54,773 nt of DNA from an uncultured Bacteriovoracaceae bacterium (GCA_938034385.1 CALHLC010000038.1:1-54773); one strand, 5' to 3'; shown: positions 7,258 to 17,266, counted from the stretch's first letter. The notes: a model not told the origin generated them from the sequence alone. A program made the numbers and translations.

Positions 7258-8981
7258 TACTCAACTAGCTCCTCAGTTTGGTATTGAAAATCTCTTCCGT
7301 TAGTTAACTTTGGATTTCCAAATTCATGAGGACCACATCTTACAGTTGGGATTTCTTCAAAATTATAATGAATTGGAGGAGATGGAATAGTCCACTCTAG
7401 AGTTCCAACTTCCCAAGGGTTTGCTGGAGCTTTTTTACCTTTATAAAGTGAATAAACAAAGTTCCAAACGAAAGGTAATTGTCCTACTCCCATTAAAAGA
7501 GCTGAGTAAGTAATAAATTTATTAATAGGAATTAGCTTTTCTAAAAACTCATAAACAAATGGGTTATAAAGTCTTCTGTGCATTCCTGCAAAACCAACAA
7601 CCATCATTCCCATAAAGACACCATTTAGACCAATCATAGTGATCCAAAAGTGAATTTTTGCAAGAGTTTCATCCATCATTCGTCCAAACATTTTTGGAAA
7701 CCAAAAATAAGTACCGGCGTAACCACCAAGTAAAACTGAAGCTGCCATAGTGTAATGGAAATGTCCTACAACAAAGTAAGTATCATGAAGATATAAATCG
7801 GTTGAAACAGTTCCCAGGTATAATCCTGTTAAACCACCAAGACCGAAAACAAAAACTACTCCCATAGAAAATAACATTGGAGAATCGAATCTAATCGATC
7901 CTTTATAAAGAGTTCCTAACCAATTTGCGAATAAAATCGCTGATGGAATAGAGATAGTCATGGTTAAAGTCATAAATGTTTGAGTTAATAGCGGACTCAT
8001 TTGAGTCGTAAACATATGGTGACCATAAACTAGAGTTGATAAAATCGTAATAGTTGTCATGGAAAGCGCTGTAGCTTTTGCTCCAAAAGCAGGCTTTCTT
8101 GCAAAAAATGAAAGAAAGTCAGATACCATCCCCCAAGCTGGAAGGATAAGAATATAAACTTCCGGGTGACCAAAGATCCAAAATACGTGTTGGAATAAAA
8201 TTGGATCACCTGAACCACTAGTTGCAGCTGCTCCTGCTAAGAAAAATGTCGTTCCAAAAACTCTATCAAAAGTTAAAAGAATAACTCCAGCACCAAGAAC
8301 TGGAAGAAAGATCGCATTTAAAATTGCTGTTAACCATAAACCCCAAATAGTTAGGGGCATATCAAAATAGCCCATACCTGGAGCTCTAAAACAAATAACT
8401 GTAGTAATATAATTTACTGCACCCATCGTTGAGCTAACACCAAGAACAAATATTGATAAACACCAAAGAGTTTGTCCGGCTCCTGGACTACCAACTAGCG
8501 TTGATAAGGTTGGATAAGATGTCCAACCACCAGCGGCTCCCCCCATAGGGGTAAAGAGCGAACCTAAAAGTAATGCTCCTGAGATAACTGCAATATGAAA
8601 AGAGAGCATATTAAAGAGTGGAAAGGCCATATCTCTAGCACCAATCATTAATGGAATACAATAATTACCAAATGCTCCAATTAAAATAGGAGTAATAGCA
8701 AAGAAGATCATAATCGTTCCATGCAAAGTAAAAAGCATAGAATATGTATCCGGAGGAACTATCCCATTAGTATGAGGAAATAATAAATTTCCTAGAACTG
8801 GAAATGCTTCTCCTGGAAAAGCAAGAGTCCATCTAATTAGTAGGGCCATCATTCCACCCACACCTAAAAAGAAAATTCCATACCAAAGAAATTGTTTTCC
8901 AATTACTTTATGATCATATGAAAAAACATACTTACTTAAAAAAGTAGTAGGTGCAGCATGTTTGCCGTGTGCATAAGTCAT
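7257..8981 (-). CDS. ctaD: cytochrome c oxidase subunit I
   Basis: 574 residues and about 12 helices. Heme a and CuB ligands are visible: WIFGHPEVYILILP (CuB His with the cross-linked Tyr), GHHMFTT (two CuB His) and VGHFHYTM (heme a3 and heme a His). The D-channel region GNYCIPLMIGARDMAFP is present, so this is an A-type proton-pumping aa3 oxidase. A GGGGAGATAAGTA leader gives a good ribosome binding site, and the start overlaps the subunit II stop. Confidence 0.97.
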   Translation of the reverse strand: MTYAHGKHAAPTTFLSKYVFSYDHKVIGKQFLWYGIFFLGVGGMMALLIRWTLAFPGEAFPVLGNLLFPHTNGIVPPDTYSMLFTLHGTIMIFFAITPILIGAFGNYCIPLMIGARDMAFPLFNMLSFHIAVISGALLLGSLFTPMGGAAGGWTSYPTLSTLVGSPGAGQTLWCLSIFVLGVSSTMGAVNYITTVICFRAPGMGYFDMPLTIWGLWLTAILNAIFLPVLGAGVILLTFDRVFGTTFFLAGAAATSGSGDPILFQHVFWIFGHPEVYILILPAWGMVSDFLSFFARKPAFGAKATALSMTTITILSTLVYGHHMFTTQMSPLLTQTFMTLTMTISIPSAILFANWLGTLYKGSIRFDSPMLFSMGVVFVFGLGGLTGLYLGTVSTDLYLHDTYFVVGHFHYTMAASVLLGGYAGTYFWFPKMFGRMMDETLAKIHFWITMIGLNGVFMGMMVVGFAGMHRRLYNPFVYEFLEKLIPINKFITYSALLMGVGQLPFVWNFVYSLYKGKKAPANPWEVGTLEWTIPSPPIHYNFEEIPTVRCGPHEFGNPKLTNGRDFQYQTEELVE

Positions 8982-9736
8982 TACTTATCTCCCCACTTCC
9001 AACCCCAAAAATTATCGAGATTATCAGTATCATTACCTATAGTTGCAAGATGTTGGGCTTCGCTAAGCCATTCATCAAATTCTTCTTGAGTATGAACATA
9101 TAATTTAGCTTGCATTTTATAATGGTTGGTTCCACACATCTCAGCACAAGCTATGTCATAAATTCCAGTCTTAGTTGGTTGAAACCACATTCTAGAAATT
9201 CTTCCAGGCATAGCATCAACTTTAATCCTAGCATTTGGAAAAAATAAAGAGTGAATAACATCTTTAGAAGTAATTCTAAATTCTACTTTTTTTCCAACAG
9301 GGATATGAAGATCATGGTTTGTTAATACATCATCACCAGTATTAAATTCTCCATCAGCACCAGCATATCTAAAGTTCCACATCCATTGCTGAGCAAGAAC
9401 TTCAACTTTTGTTATATCTTCATCTTGTTTAGGAAAATTCCAAAACTCATTAATCATGTCATTATTTGATCGCCAAGTAATCGTTAAGTCGATTAAAACA
9501 AAAACTAATAACCCAATTACAAGAGTCATCTTTAATTGCTTCTTTCTATTTCCATATGTGTAATCTACAACCTTGTTTTTCTTTGCTGAGTATTTCCAAG
9601 AAAATCCAAATAATCCAAGACATACGAAGAAAAAGAAAATACAAGCCATTATCGTTGTATAAGTAAAAAGAGAATCAATTAGATGCCCATTGGTTGATAT
9701 AATGTCAGGTGGTGAAATTCTTTCTAACCAACTCAT
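8981..9736 (-). CDS. ctaC: cytochrome c oxidase subunit II
   Basis: 251 residues: two N-terminal membrane helices (about 26-46 and 73-92), then a periplasmic cupredoxin domain. The CuA site is read as VIHSLFFPNARIKVDAMPG followed by CAEMCGTNHYKM. There is no CxxCH motif, so it is aa3-type and not caa3-type. The signal peptide is unusually short or absent. AAAGGA precedes the ATG. Confidence 0.96.
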   Translation of the reverse strand: MSWLERISPPDIISTNGHLIDSLFTYTTIMACIFFFFVCLGLFGFSWKYSAKKNKVVDYTYGNRKKQLKMTLVIGLLVFVLIDLTITWRSNNDMINEFWNFPKQDEDITKVEVLAQQWMWNFRYAGADGEFNTGDDVLTNHDLHIPVGKKVEFRITSKDVIHSLFFPNARIKVDAMPGRISRMWFQPTKTGIYDIACAEMCGTNHYKMQAKLYVHTQEEFDEWLSEAQHLATIGNDTDNLDNFWGWKWGDK

Positions 9737-9745
9737 ATAAATCCT

Positions 9746-11572
9746 TTAATTAAGTATTCCTATCATTAGTCCAAGTTGAACTGGTAAATATATTAATGTG
9801 CTCAAGAAAAATTTTCTCGCCCACGTTTTATAAACTGGTTTATCAAAGCCTTTTAAAGCTAGATAAAGTGAAAACCCACCAACAAGTAAAGTTCCAACCA
9901 GATAGATAGGACTTCTTGTTAAATGTAACAGGTATGGAAGAAGAGCAATCGTTAAAAGAGCAAGACTATAAGTCACTATTCTTACAACTGTGTTTTTATT
10001 TCCGACAGTATTTGGAAAAACTTGGAAACCGGCTTCTTTATAATCATTTTTATACATCATAGATATGGCTAAAAAGTGTGGTACCTGCCAAAAAAATAGG
10101 ACACAAAAAAGAATGATACCAAGAACATCTAAACTATTTGTTACACTCGTATAACCCATCAGTGGAGGCATTGCTCCAGGTACAGCTCCTAAAAAAACTG
10201 CATTAGGACTAATTTTTTTAAATGGTGTATAGAATGCAATATAAAAAGCAGTTGCGACTAAACCTAGTATCACTGTAATGGTGTTAGTCCAGAAATATAA
10301 TCCAATTACAGCTATTACACATAGAAGCATTCCAAAACTAAAAGCAACATTTGGATTAAATCTATTAGCTGCCAGAGGCCTATCAGCTGTTCTTTTCATT
10401 TTCTTATCTATATCTCTTTCCATGTAGCAATTTAAAGTACATGCTCCTGCAACTAATAAAGTTGTAAAAGTTAATGACCAAAAACCACTCATCATACTAA
10501 TAGTTGAAGTTGTCGTTTTCGTTGCCAAGAACATTCCTATACCAGCAGTAAAGATAACTAGACCAGATAATCTTGGTTTAGACATTGAGAAAAGATCGAA
10601 TAAAAAATCATGTTTTTTTTCTTTGAAATCTACTCTTTTATTTAAGAAATTAATTTCTAAGCATATTTTCCAAATAGTTATAAATAGTAATGCAGCTCCA
10701 CCCAAGTGAAGAGTTGTAGGTTCTATTCCTAAATTTGTAGCAACAGAGAACATACCTAAACCTATTTGGACTGTTACTAAAATTGGTAGAAGTAAAACTT
10801 TTAATTTTAAGCTATTCCAAAATGGAACATCTGAGCTTTTCTTAAAAGAATTTAAATAATTAAAGGTATTATAAAAAACTAGAGCTGCCACGATATAAGC
10901 AAAATATCTATGGCCCATATGAAACATGCCATCAAATGTATTTGGAAGAAACGAAGATTTAAAAGTCGTTAAATCAAAACACTTAAATACGTTAGACCAC
11001 CCTGTTCCACATACACTCCCAAGACCCAAGTGGCGCATTGAAGCTCCCCAAATCATTTGAGCATAAACTACAAATAAAAGAATCCATGAATGTTTTACAA
11101 AACTCTTATTCCAAGTATTAGGACTTTTATATTTTTCTTCTTTGAAAGTACTAACTTGAATAAGGTGTAGAATATAAATAATCGATGCAAAATAAATCAT
11201 TGAGAGCCCAAGATGAGCTGTAGAAATCTCTGGTGGTAATTTATAGATAACTGTTAATCCACCTAAAATACCTTGAACAATAACCATTGCTAGCGATAGA
11301 AGAGAAAATTTAAATATTCTTGAACTTTTGCCAAAGTTTCTAAAAGTTAAGATACAAATACAAATGGTTAAAAAGCCTACTAATGATCCTAGTAATCTGT
11401 GAGAATGTTCTATTAATACTCCACCAACCATTTCTGGCATAATTTGACCGTAACAAAGTGGCCAATCCGGGCATGCTAGAGATGATCCTGTATTATGTAC
11501 AAATCCACCAAGATTAATAAGGGCGAAAATACAGGCCATAGTAAAATAGATGATAAACTTTAATAATTTCAC
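9746..11572 (-). CDS. ctaA-ctaB: fused heme A synthase and heme O synthase (CtaA-CtaB)
   Basis: 608 residues with a GTG start overlapping the upstream stop (GTGA). Residues 1-about 310 are CtaA/COX15: CPDWPLCYGQ, IEHSHRLLGS, a second half with GMFHMGHRYFAY, and Cys pairs. Residues about 325-608 are a UbiA-type heme O synthase: SMSKPRLSGL, NCYMERDIDKKMKRTADRPL (prenyl diphosphate/Mg site) and WQVPHFLAISMMYKNDY. The fusion makes heme O from protoheme and then oxidises it to heme A for the adjacent oxidase. A similar fusion is known in Thermus-type organisms. Confidence 0.93.
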   Translation of the reverse strand: MKLLKFIIYFTMACIFALINLGGFVHNTGSSLACPDWPLCYGQIMPEMVGGVLIEHSHRLLGSLVGFLTICICILTFRNFGKSSRIFKFSLLSLAMVIVQGILGGLTVIYKLPPEISTAHLGLSMIYFASIIYILHLIQVSTFKEEKYKSPNTWNKSFVKHSWILLFVVYAQMIWGASMRHLGLGSVCGTGWSNVFKCFDLTTFKSSFLPNTFDGMFHMGHRYFAYIVAALVFYNTFNYLNSFKKSSDVPFWNSLKLKVLLLPILVTVQIGLGMFSVATNLGIEPTTLHLGGAALLFITIWKICLEINFLNKRVDFKEKKHDFLFDLFSMSKPRLSGLVIFTAGIGMFLATKTTTSTISMMSGFWSLTFTTLLVAGACTLNCYMERDIDKKMKRTADRPLAANRFNPNVAFSFGMLLCVIAVIGLYFWTNTITVILGLVATAFYIAFYTPFKKISPNAVFLGAVPGAMPPLMGYTSVTNSLDVLGIILFCVLFFWQVPHFLAISMMYKNDYKEAGFQVFPNTVGNKNTVVRIVTYSLALLTIALLPYLLHLTRSPIYLVGTLLVGGFSLYLALKGFDKPVYKTWARKFFLSTLIYLPVQLGLMIGILN

Positions 11573-11772
11573 TTTTGATCGATATCCTTTGCTTTTGCAC
11601 CTTCTTTAAAAACCATTCTAAATAACACATAAAATGGAATATAAACAAGTGCTATAAACACAGATAAAATCACGACTGTATACTTTCCACCACCCTCAGT
11701 TGAGCCAGCACAATAGGGACATGCCATTAAAAGGCCTGAGCAAAATAGTAAAAATGTATATATGTAATTCAT
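11569..11772 (-). CDS. small membrane protein of the oxidase operon with CxxC
   Basis: 67 residues. The start at 11772 overlaps the COX3 stop as TAATG, which fits the coupling seen through the operon; the longer frame from 11829 lies inside COX3 and is unlikely. The protein has a signal-like hydrophobic start, MACPYCAGS (a CxxC pair) and a second membrane helix with a basic tail. A role in oxidase assembly or thiol/copper handling is possible but unproven. Family not recognised. Confidence 0.65.
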   Translation of the reverse strand: MNYIYTFLLFCSGLLMACPYCAGSTEGGGKYTVVILSVFIALVYIPFYVLFRMVFKEGAKAKDIDQK

Positions 11773-12383
11773 TATAATAAATATATAAACGTAAAAACTA
11801 AAATCCAGACTAAATCGACAAAGTGCCAAAACAATCCAAGAACTTCTAAGTTTCTATAATCACCGTTATCATACTTACCTTCAAAGGCATTTTTGTATTC
11901 ACAAATAAGATAAATCACACCTGTTAAAACGTGCAATCCATGAAAACCAGTTACCATAAAAAAGGTTGAAGCAAATAAGTTATTACCTTGCGCAAACTCT
12001 GATAAAGAGATTCCAATATGAACTAAGTGTTGATATTCATAAACTTGAATCCCAAGAAATATGACTCCACCAATAATCGTTACTAAAAGCCAATTTAGCA
12101 TTGATTGTCTCTTTTTTAATCGACAAGCATCAATTGATAAAACCATAGAAACAGAACTACAAACTAATAAGAATGTTGCAAAACCAGATAGAGCAATCCC
12201 AAGATGTTCCGCTGGTACTGGCCACTGCTTAGATGATCTTAAAATAGCGTAAGCAATTAAAAAACCAGAAAAGCTCATCGCATCAGTTACAAGAAAAATC
12301 CACATTGCAATTTTTCCAGGCGAAGCTTTACCAAATTGTGGATCAATATGATTCGGATCTAATAATTTATAACCTGAAGCCAT
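11772..12383 (-). CDS. ctaE: heme-copper oxidase subunit III (first COX3 gene)
   Basis: 203 residues with five predicted helices. It contains GKIAMWIFLVTDAMSFSGFLIAY (start of the COX3 domain), MVTGFHGLHVLTGVIYL with conserved His, and FWHFVDLVWILVFTFIYL at the end. It lies between the octaheme cytochrome and CtaA-CtaB genes, overlapping the former by one base (TAATG). Confidence 0.9.
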   Translation of the reverse strand: MASGYKLLDPNHIDPQFGKASPGKIAMWIFLVTDAMSFSGFLIAYAILRSSKQWPVPAEHLGIALSGFATFLLVCSSVSMVLSIDACRLKKRQSMLNWLLVTIIGGVIFLGIQVYEYQHLVHIGISLSEFAQGNNLFASTFFMVTGFHGLHVLTGVIYLICEYKNAFEGKYDNGDYRNLEVLGLFWHFVDLVWILVFTFIYLL

Positions 12384-15325
12384 TATTTCTCACCCTCTTC
12401 GTTTGTTTCTTCTTTCGGCAAATTCTCTTCAACTTTCACTTCTTCAGTATTATTAGTTTCTTTGACTTCAATAGAGCTTGCTTCAATATTTTTAATACTC
12501 TCTTTTACTTTTCCAAGAGAGAGTACATATTTAACCATTGCATTGATTTGTCTTTGTGGATCATCACCAAGAAGACCTTTTAGTGATTCATCATATTCAC
12601 CAGCTGGATTTTTTCCACCTTCCCAAAAGTCTGGCATAGGAGAATATGGTTGAATTGCAATAGGACTTGTTAACCATTTTTTAATCCAAGACTTTCTTAA
12701 TCTCTTAGATGCAAGGTGAAGGTTTGGAGCTTGAGCTTCTTCATTATTAAATCCAGTTGTATGGCAACTTGTACAAGCAAATGCATTCCACATTTTTTGA
12801 GCAGCTTCCTTCTCTCCAGATTCCCAAACAATACTAGGACTATTCACGAAGTTACTCTTATGAGCACTAGCATTAAAATATGTTACTAACTTATCAACCT
12901 CACCTTCTTGAAAATTAAAACTTGGCATTCTAACTTCCATATAAGGTCTAATAGGTGAAACATTCTTTAAAAAGTTCTGGAACCATAAAGGATTTACTCT
13001 ATGCCCTTGATCTACCAGCCACGGTGGTCCTGCATTTAAATCATCTTCATAGGCTTTTAAGATATCACCACCAAGACCATCAATCTTATGACAACCATAG
13101 CAGTTATATTTATTAGCAACTTTCATTCCTTCAAGAGCAAAGCCCTCGTTAGCTGTAGGATTTTTCTTACCTGCCATAGGAATATATTGTTTTACAAATC
13201 CAAGCATCGTTGTAGTCATTGCTTCTATCTCTTCATTATTAAGATAGAAATTAGGCATTCTATTTAAATCCTTAAATGGCTTAGGAACTCCAATATCCCA
13301 CATTCTTGGATTTTTTAAATGTGCCGAAATCCAAGCATCTCTTCTATGTGGAATTTGATGTTGTTGACCAAATCCAAATTGGTGAACAAACTTCGTTCCA
13401 ATACCATTCCACTCTGGACCAATTGGTGGTCTATCAGCTGAAAAACCTTCTATATCATGACATGAGTAACAACCATACTTACCGATACTTAATCGACCAA
13501 GCTCCATTGTTCTTTCAAGATCACTTAGTTTATCCAATTTCTTCGTTGCTGTAGCAATAGGAACAAATTGAGAAAAGTAATCACCAATAAGAATATCATC
13601 TCTAATTTTCTTATTAATACTTTCAAACTTCATTGTTTCAAATTTCTTATTTTTTAAGCCTAATAGATAAGTAGCAATATCATTTGCTTCTTGAGTACTT
13701 AATCTAAAAGAAGGCATGATCGTATCTTCTTGGTAATGAGACGGCTTAATTAACCAAGAGACTAACCAGTTTGGATCTACTTTTGACCCAGTTCCTGTTA
13801 AGTACGGACCTTTAAGTGAGTTAACTTTATTATACGGTTCATCTATTCCTTCAACACCGTGACAAGAAATACAACCAACTGTTTGAATGAGATTTTTCCC
13901 ATTTTCAGCATTACCTGGTTGATAAGTAGCAAAGGCTTTAGAGGTTTTTGATTTGGCATGAATATATTCAGCCATTGCATTTACTTCAGTTATATTTTTC
14001 ACCATATGTTTTGGATCTTTATTATTAGATTGACCAAAAAATGCTGGCATTCTTGAATTTGGATTAAACGTATGAGGTGACCAAATCCAGTTCTTCATAA
14101 ATTCTAAAGAAGTCTTGGAGTTAATTTTTGTTAGACTTGGTCCTGGTTTTTTAAGGTGCTCCCAACCATCGGCTTTATGACATCCATAACAACCATAGTT
14201 TTCTAAAAGTTTTCTACCTTTATTTAACTTCTCTGCCATATGAATACGTTCGCTTCCAGTGTGGCATTTCACACAACTAGCTTCTGTATAATTTAAAGGT
14301 AGCATTGGCTCGGCAATTTTATGTGGTTCATGCCAATTATACTTTTCTTTCCATTCTTTTTCTTGCTTCGCATTTTGAGGCATATGTGCTGGTGCACTAA
14401 AATCAAAAACTCGATGACCTTCACCACCATGACAAGTTGTACAACCAAATTTCTTCATTGGGTGAGCTGAGTTTCTACCAACTGCTAGTTCATCTAACCT
14501 TGGGTGAGTTTTATAAGGATTTTCTTGATTTTCGAACCCTTTCTTATCAATAAAAGTGTGACAAGTGATACATCTATCAACTTTAGGTGTTTGAACAAAG
14601 TATCTATCTTCTGTTAAATGCTCAGGAACAATTTGGTGAATCTTAACTGTCGGATCTAAATAATCTATAAATGGCGAATTTCTAAGAAACCAAATCGGAC
14701 TCATTTTAGTTTTATCAGCCGCAACTAATAGTCTCTCTTTTTTTCCTATCAATTCGTTTAATTCTTTTTCTGTTTTGCTTTTTGTTTCTGTAATAACTTT
14801 TAATCTAGCGTTTATTTCGTTTTGTTGTTCTTGAAGAGTTTTTAGAAGATCTTTTCCATCAGCAAATTTTTGCTTAGCATCTTCCATTTTAACTTTATAT
14901 TCTTTAGCTTTATTAGCTTCACCATGCATATGGTAATGCTCGTATTGGAACTGATATTCACCAGACTTTGATCCATGGATACCATTAGTCATATTTTGAG
15001 CATAAATATTTTTATCTACTAAATTTAATTCTTTTTCTATAGAAGCAACTTCTGTCGATCTGTTTTCAATTAATTCTTGAGCTGCATCTATTTTTTGCTT
15101 TAATAATTCTAATTGTTCTTGATCAATTCCTTCGTTTTCTTTTGCAATTGATTCATTCAGAGCTTGTCGCTCTATCTCTAGAGACTTTATTTGGATCGCT
15201 TTCCATGGTCTTATATAATCATCAAGAAACATCCAAAGAACGCCTATAAAAAAGATAATACTAATGAACGCAAAAACTTTATTTAAAGTCTTTGTGTTGT
15301 AATGCATTCCTGGTTCACGTTTCAT
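12383..15325 (-). CDS. membrane-anchored octaheme cytochrome c of the bc complex
   Basis: 980 residues: a membrane helix (about 16-34), a long coiled coil (about 45-200), eight CxxCH motifs (near residues 252, 295, 351, 379, 485, 619, 742 and 851) and a Glu/Lys-rich C-terminal tail. The last five hemes each start a class-I-like module with a later Met in an MPxF or MPxFW motif. The first three lie closer together among many His, so they may be bis-His. It follows the cytochrome b subunits and no cytochrome c1 gene is present, so it probably replaces c1 and wires complex III to the oxidase. Confidence 0.9.
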   Translation of the reverse strand: MKREPGMHYNTKTLNKVFAFISIIFFIGVLWMFLDDYIRPWKAIQIKSLEIERQALNESIAKENEGIDQEQLELLKQKIDAAQELIENRSTEVASIEKELNLVDKNIYAQNMTNGIHGSKSGEYQFQYEHYHMHGEANKAKEYKVKMEDAKQKFADGKDLLKTLQEQQNEINARLKVITETKSKTEKELNELIGKKERLLVAADKTKMSPIWFLRNSPFIDYLDPTVKIHQIVPEHLTEDRYFVQTPKVDRCITCHTFIDKKGFENQENPYKTHPRLDELAVGRNSAHPMKKFGCTTCHGGEGHRVFDFSAPAHMPQNAKQEKEWKEKYNWHEPHKIAEPMLPLNYTEASCVKCHTGSERIHMAEKLNKGRKLLENYGCYGCHKADGWEHLKKPGPSLTKINSKTSLEFMKNWIWSPHTFNPNSRMPAFFGQSNNKDPKHMVKNITEVNAMAEYIHAKSKTSKAFATYQPGNAENGKNLIQTVGCISCHGVEGIDEPYNKVNSLKGPYLTGTGSKVDPNWLVSWLIKPSHYQEDTIMPSFRLSTQEANDIATYLLGLKNKKFETMKFESINKKIRDDILIGDYFSQFVPIATATKKLDKLSDLERTMELGRLSIGKYGCYSCHDIEGFSADRPPIGPEWNGIGTKFVHQFGFGQQHQIPHRRDAWISAHLKNPRMWDIGVPKPFKDLNRMPNFYLNNEEIEAMTTTMLGFVKQYIPMAGKKNPTANEGFALEGMKVANKYNCYGCHKIDGLGGDILKAYEDDLNAGPPWLVDQGHRVNPLWFQNFLKNVSPIRPYMEVRMPSFNFQEGEVDKLVTYFNASAHKSNFVNSPSIVWESGEKEAAQKMWNAFACTSCHTTGFNNEEAQAPNLHLASKRLRKSWIKKWLTSPIAIQPYSPMPDFWEGGKNPAGEYDESLKGLLGDDPQRQINAMVKYVLSLGKVKESIKNIEASSIEVKETNNTEEVKVEENLPKEETNEEGEK

Positions 15326-15339
15326 TTATATAATAACCT

Positions 15340-16464
15340 CTAAATATTAAACTCAAATTCTGGCATAAAGACGATATATTTTAAATTAATTAACCATCTC
15401 ATATACATTTTTATTGGTAGTGTTAACATCATTAAAACTAAAAAAATTAACAAGGCATATCGAGCCCAGCCTAAACTTTTTAAATATCTCTGACCAAGAA
15501 AACCACCATTGCAAATCTTCCCTAGTAAGCCATTAAAATTAAAAATCTTTTTTGTTAGAAAGATTGGAAATAAAACTAAATACGCTAGAGTCATTAAAAT
15601 TCCAGCTATTTCTCTCACAAAGATATTACTTGGAAGCTTTACTCCTAAAGTATTAATCCAAAGCATTTCTGAAATATTTACGTTATTTGCAGCAACTACT
15701 TTGTGTGTATCCCAAACTTCAAATGGACCATAAAATGACCAGTTAGGTCCTCTAAAAACCGTTCCGATAATGATAAGAAAGTTCCATAGTACTAACCATG
15801 AAAATAAATATGTAATGATAGCGAATTTTCTTTCCGCAAAAGTATAATAACCATTTCCTTTTGGATTCATATCTATATAAGGAATCGCAATAAGCCCTAC
15901 AATAATCAAACCTGGCAATAAAACCCCAGCTAGCCATGGATCAAAATAAACAAGCATTTCTTGTAGGCCTAAAAAATACCAAGGAGCTTTAGCTGGATTT
16001 GGTGCCCATGTTGGATTGGCAGGCTCCTCAAGTGGAGCTTTAAAAAAGACTGACCAAGCAATTAAAAAAACTGTTCCAAGAATGATTGCAAATAATTCAG
16101 TATAAACAAGGTTAGGCCAAGCCCAAACCTTTTCTCTATTTTCAGGAGTTCCTTCTAGAGGAGGAAGTCCATTTGCAATTCTATTATCATTTCTAACGCC
16201 TTGGTATAATGCAAACCAAGTAGTCCAAGCCAAAAGAAAAACTAGGAAAATAATAGGAACGTTGTCATTCGTAATATAAAAATTCTTGGTAAATGTTGGA
16301 TCCATGAAACATAGAATGAACATTATAAGAGTAGACAACATTAATCCTATCCCGAATTTTTTCGTTGCTACAATATGAACGTACTTAATCATGAAAAAAA
16401 ATGCGATACACACAAAAGTGAAAGAATAAACTGGGTCTGTATAAACATTTAAAAAGTTTTTCAT
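15340..16464 (-). CDS. cytochrome b C-terminal (subunit IV-like) protein of the bc complex
   Basis: 374 residues with about eight helices. It has the quinol-site region as PNPAKAPWYFLGLQEML, a variant of the PEWY motif, and the following LLPGLIIVGLIAIPYID helix. It is the second half of a split cytochrome b and is larger than PetD because it has extra N- and C-terminal helices. No clear Shine-Dalgarno precedes it; the start lies five bases after the stop of the N-terminal half, so reinitiation is likely. Confidence 0.88.
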   Translation of the reverse strand: MKNFLNVYTDPVYSFTFVCIAFFFMIKYVHIVATKKFGIGLMLSTLIMFILCFMDPTFTKNFYITNDNVPIIFLVFLLAWTTWFALYQGVRNDNRIANGLPPLEGTPENREKVWAWPNLVYTELFAIILGTVFLIAWSVFFKAPLEEPANPTWAPNPAKAPWYFLGLQEMLVYFDPWLAGVLLPGLIIVGLIAIPYIDMNPKGNGYYTFAERKFAIITYLFSWLVLWNFLIIIGTVFRGPNWSFYGPFEVWDTHKVVAANNVNISEMLWINTLGVKLPSNIFVREIAGILMTLAYLVLFPIFLTKKIFNFNGLLGKICNGGFLGQRYLKSLGWARYALLIFLVLMMLTLPIKMYMRWLINLKYIVFMPEFEFNI

Positions 16465-16469
16465 AATTT

Positions 16470-17252
16470 TTACAGCGGAGCTGAGATTCCTCCATCTTTT
16501 CTAACTCTCCAAAAGTGGATCGCAATTAATACCGATACAACTACTGGAATAAAAACGCAGTGAAGAATATAAAATCTAAGCAGTGCCGCTTCTCCAACAA
16601 ATCGACCACCTAATAATTGGAAACGGACATCGTTTTTATCACTAACCATGATAAAGTCACCGATCTGAGCAAGATTTGCCCCCGGACCACCATGACCTAA
16701 AAATGGAGTTGCTTTTGCCATGTTCGATCCAACCGTAATTGCCCAAATAGCAAGTTGATCCCATGGAAGTAAATACCCAGTAAATGATAAGAGTAATGTT
16801 AAAACTAGAAGAATAACACCAACGCCCCAGTTAAATTCTCTAGGTGGTTTATAAGAACCAGTCATAAAAACTCTAAACATATGAAGCCAAACGGTAATAA
16901 CCATGGCGTGAGCACCCCATCGATGAAGTTCTCTCATTATCCCAAGAGGAACGTGTTCCCTTAAAGCAATAACATCGTTATATGCATACTCAGCTGTTGG
17001 TCTATAATAAAACATTAAAAGAATTCCAGTTACTGCAAGAGCAAGAAAAACAAAAAATGTTAATCCACCCATACACCACGTATAACCTAATTGAACTCCG
17101 GACTTTTTTAATTTAATTGGATGTAAATGAAGAAATACGTTACCAGCTATTACTGCTGCTCTATTTCTGGCGTTATCTGGAGGTCCATGTCTAAAAATGG
17201 ATTTCCAAACTTGAGTCTTTGCAACCTTTTGAGCAAAACTATCTTTTGACAT
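16470..17252 (-). CDS. cytochrome b N-terminal (b6-like) subunit
   Basis: 260 residues and four membrane helices carrying both hemes b. The ligands are [18 protein letters not shown] (His pair 14 apart) and [19 protein letters not shown] (His pair 15 apart). The 15-residue spacing in the fourth helix is that of cytochrome b6, not mitochondrial b. The C-terminus stops after the fourth helix, so the protein pairs with the subunit at 15340-16464. TAGGAGA lies 10 bases before the ATG. Confidence 0.94.
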   Translation of the reverse strand: MSKDSFAQKVAKTQVWKSIFRHGPPDNARNRAAVIAGNVFLHLHPIKLKKSGVQLGYTWCMGGLTFFVFLALAVTGILLMFYYRPTAEYAYNDVIALREHVPLGIMRELHRWGAHAMVITVWLHMFRVFMTGSYKPPREFNWGVGVILLVLTLLLSFTGYLLPWDQLAIWAITVGSNMAKATPFLGHGGPGANLAQIGDFIMVSDKNDVRFQLLGGRFVGEAALLRFYILHCVFIPVVVSVLIAIHFWRVRKDGGISAPL

Positions 17253-17266
17253 AACCGTGCTATCTC

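Noticed and set aside
8981-9736. caa3-type subunit II with heme c
   Set aside because: The protein ends soon after the CuA site and has no CxxCH, so it is aa3-type.
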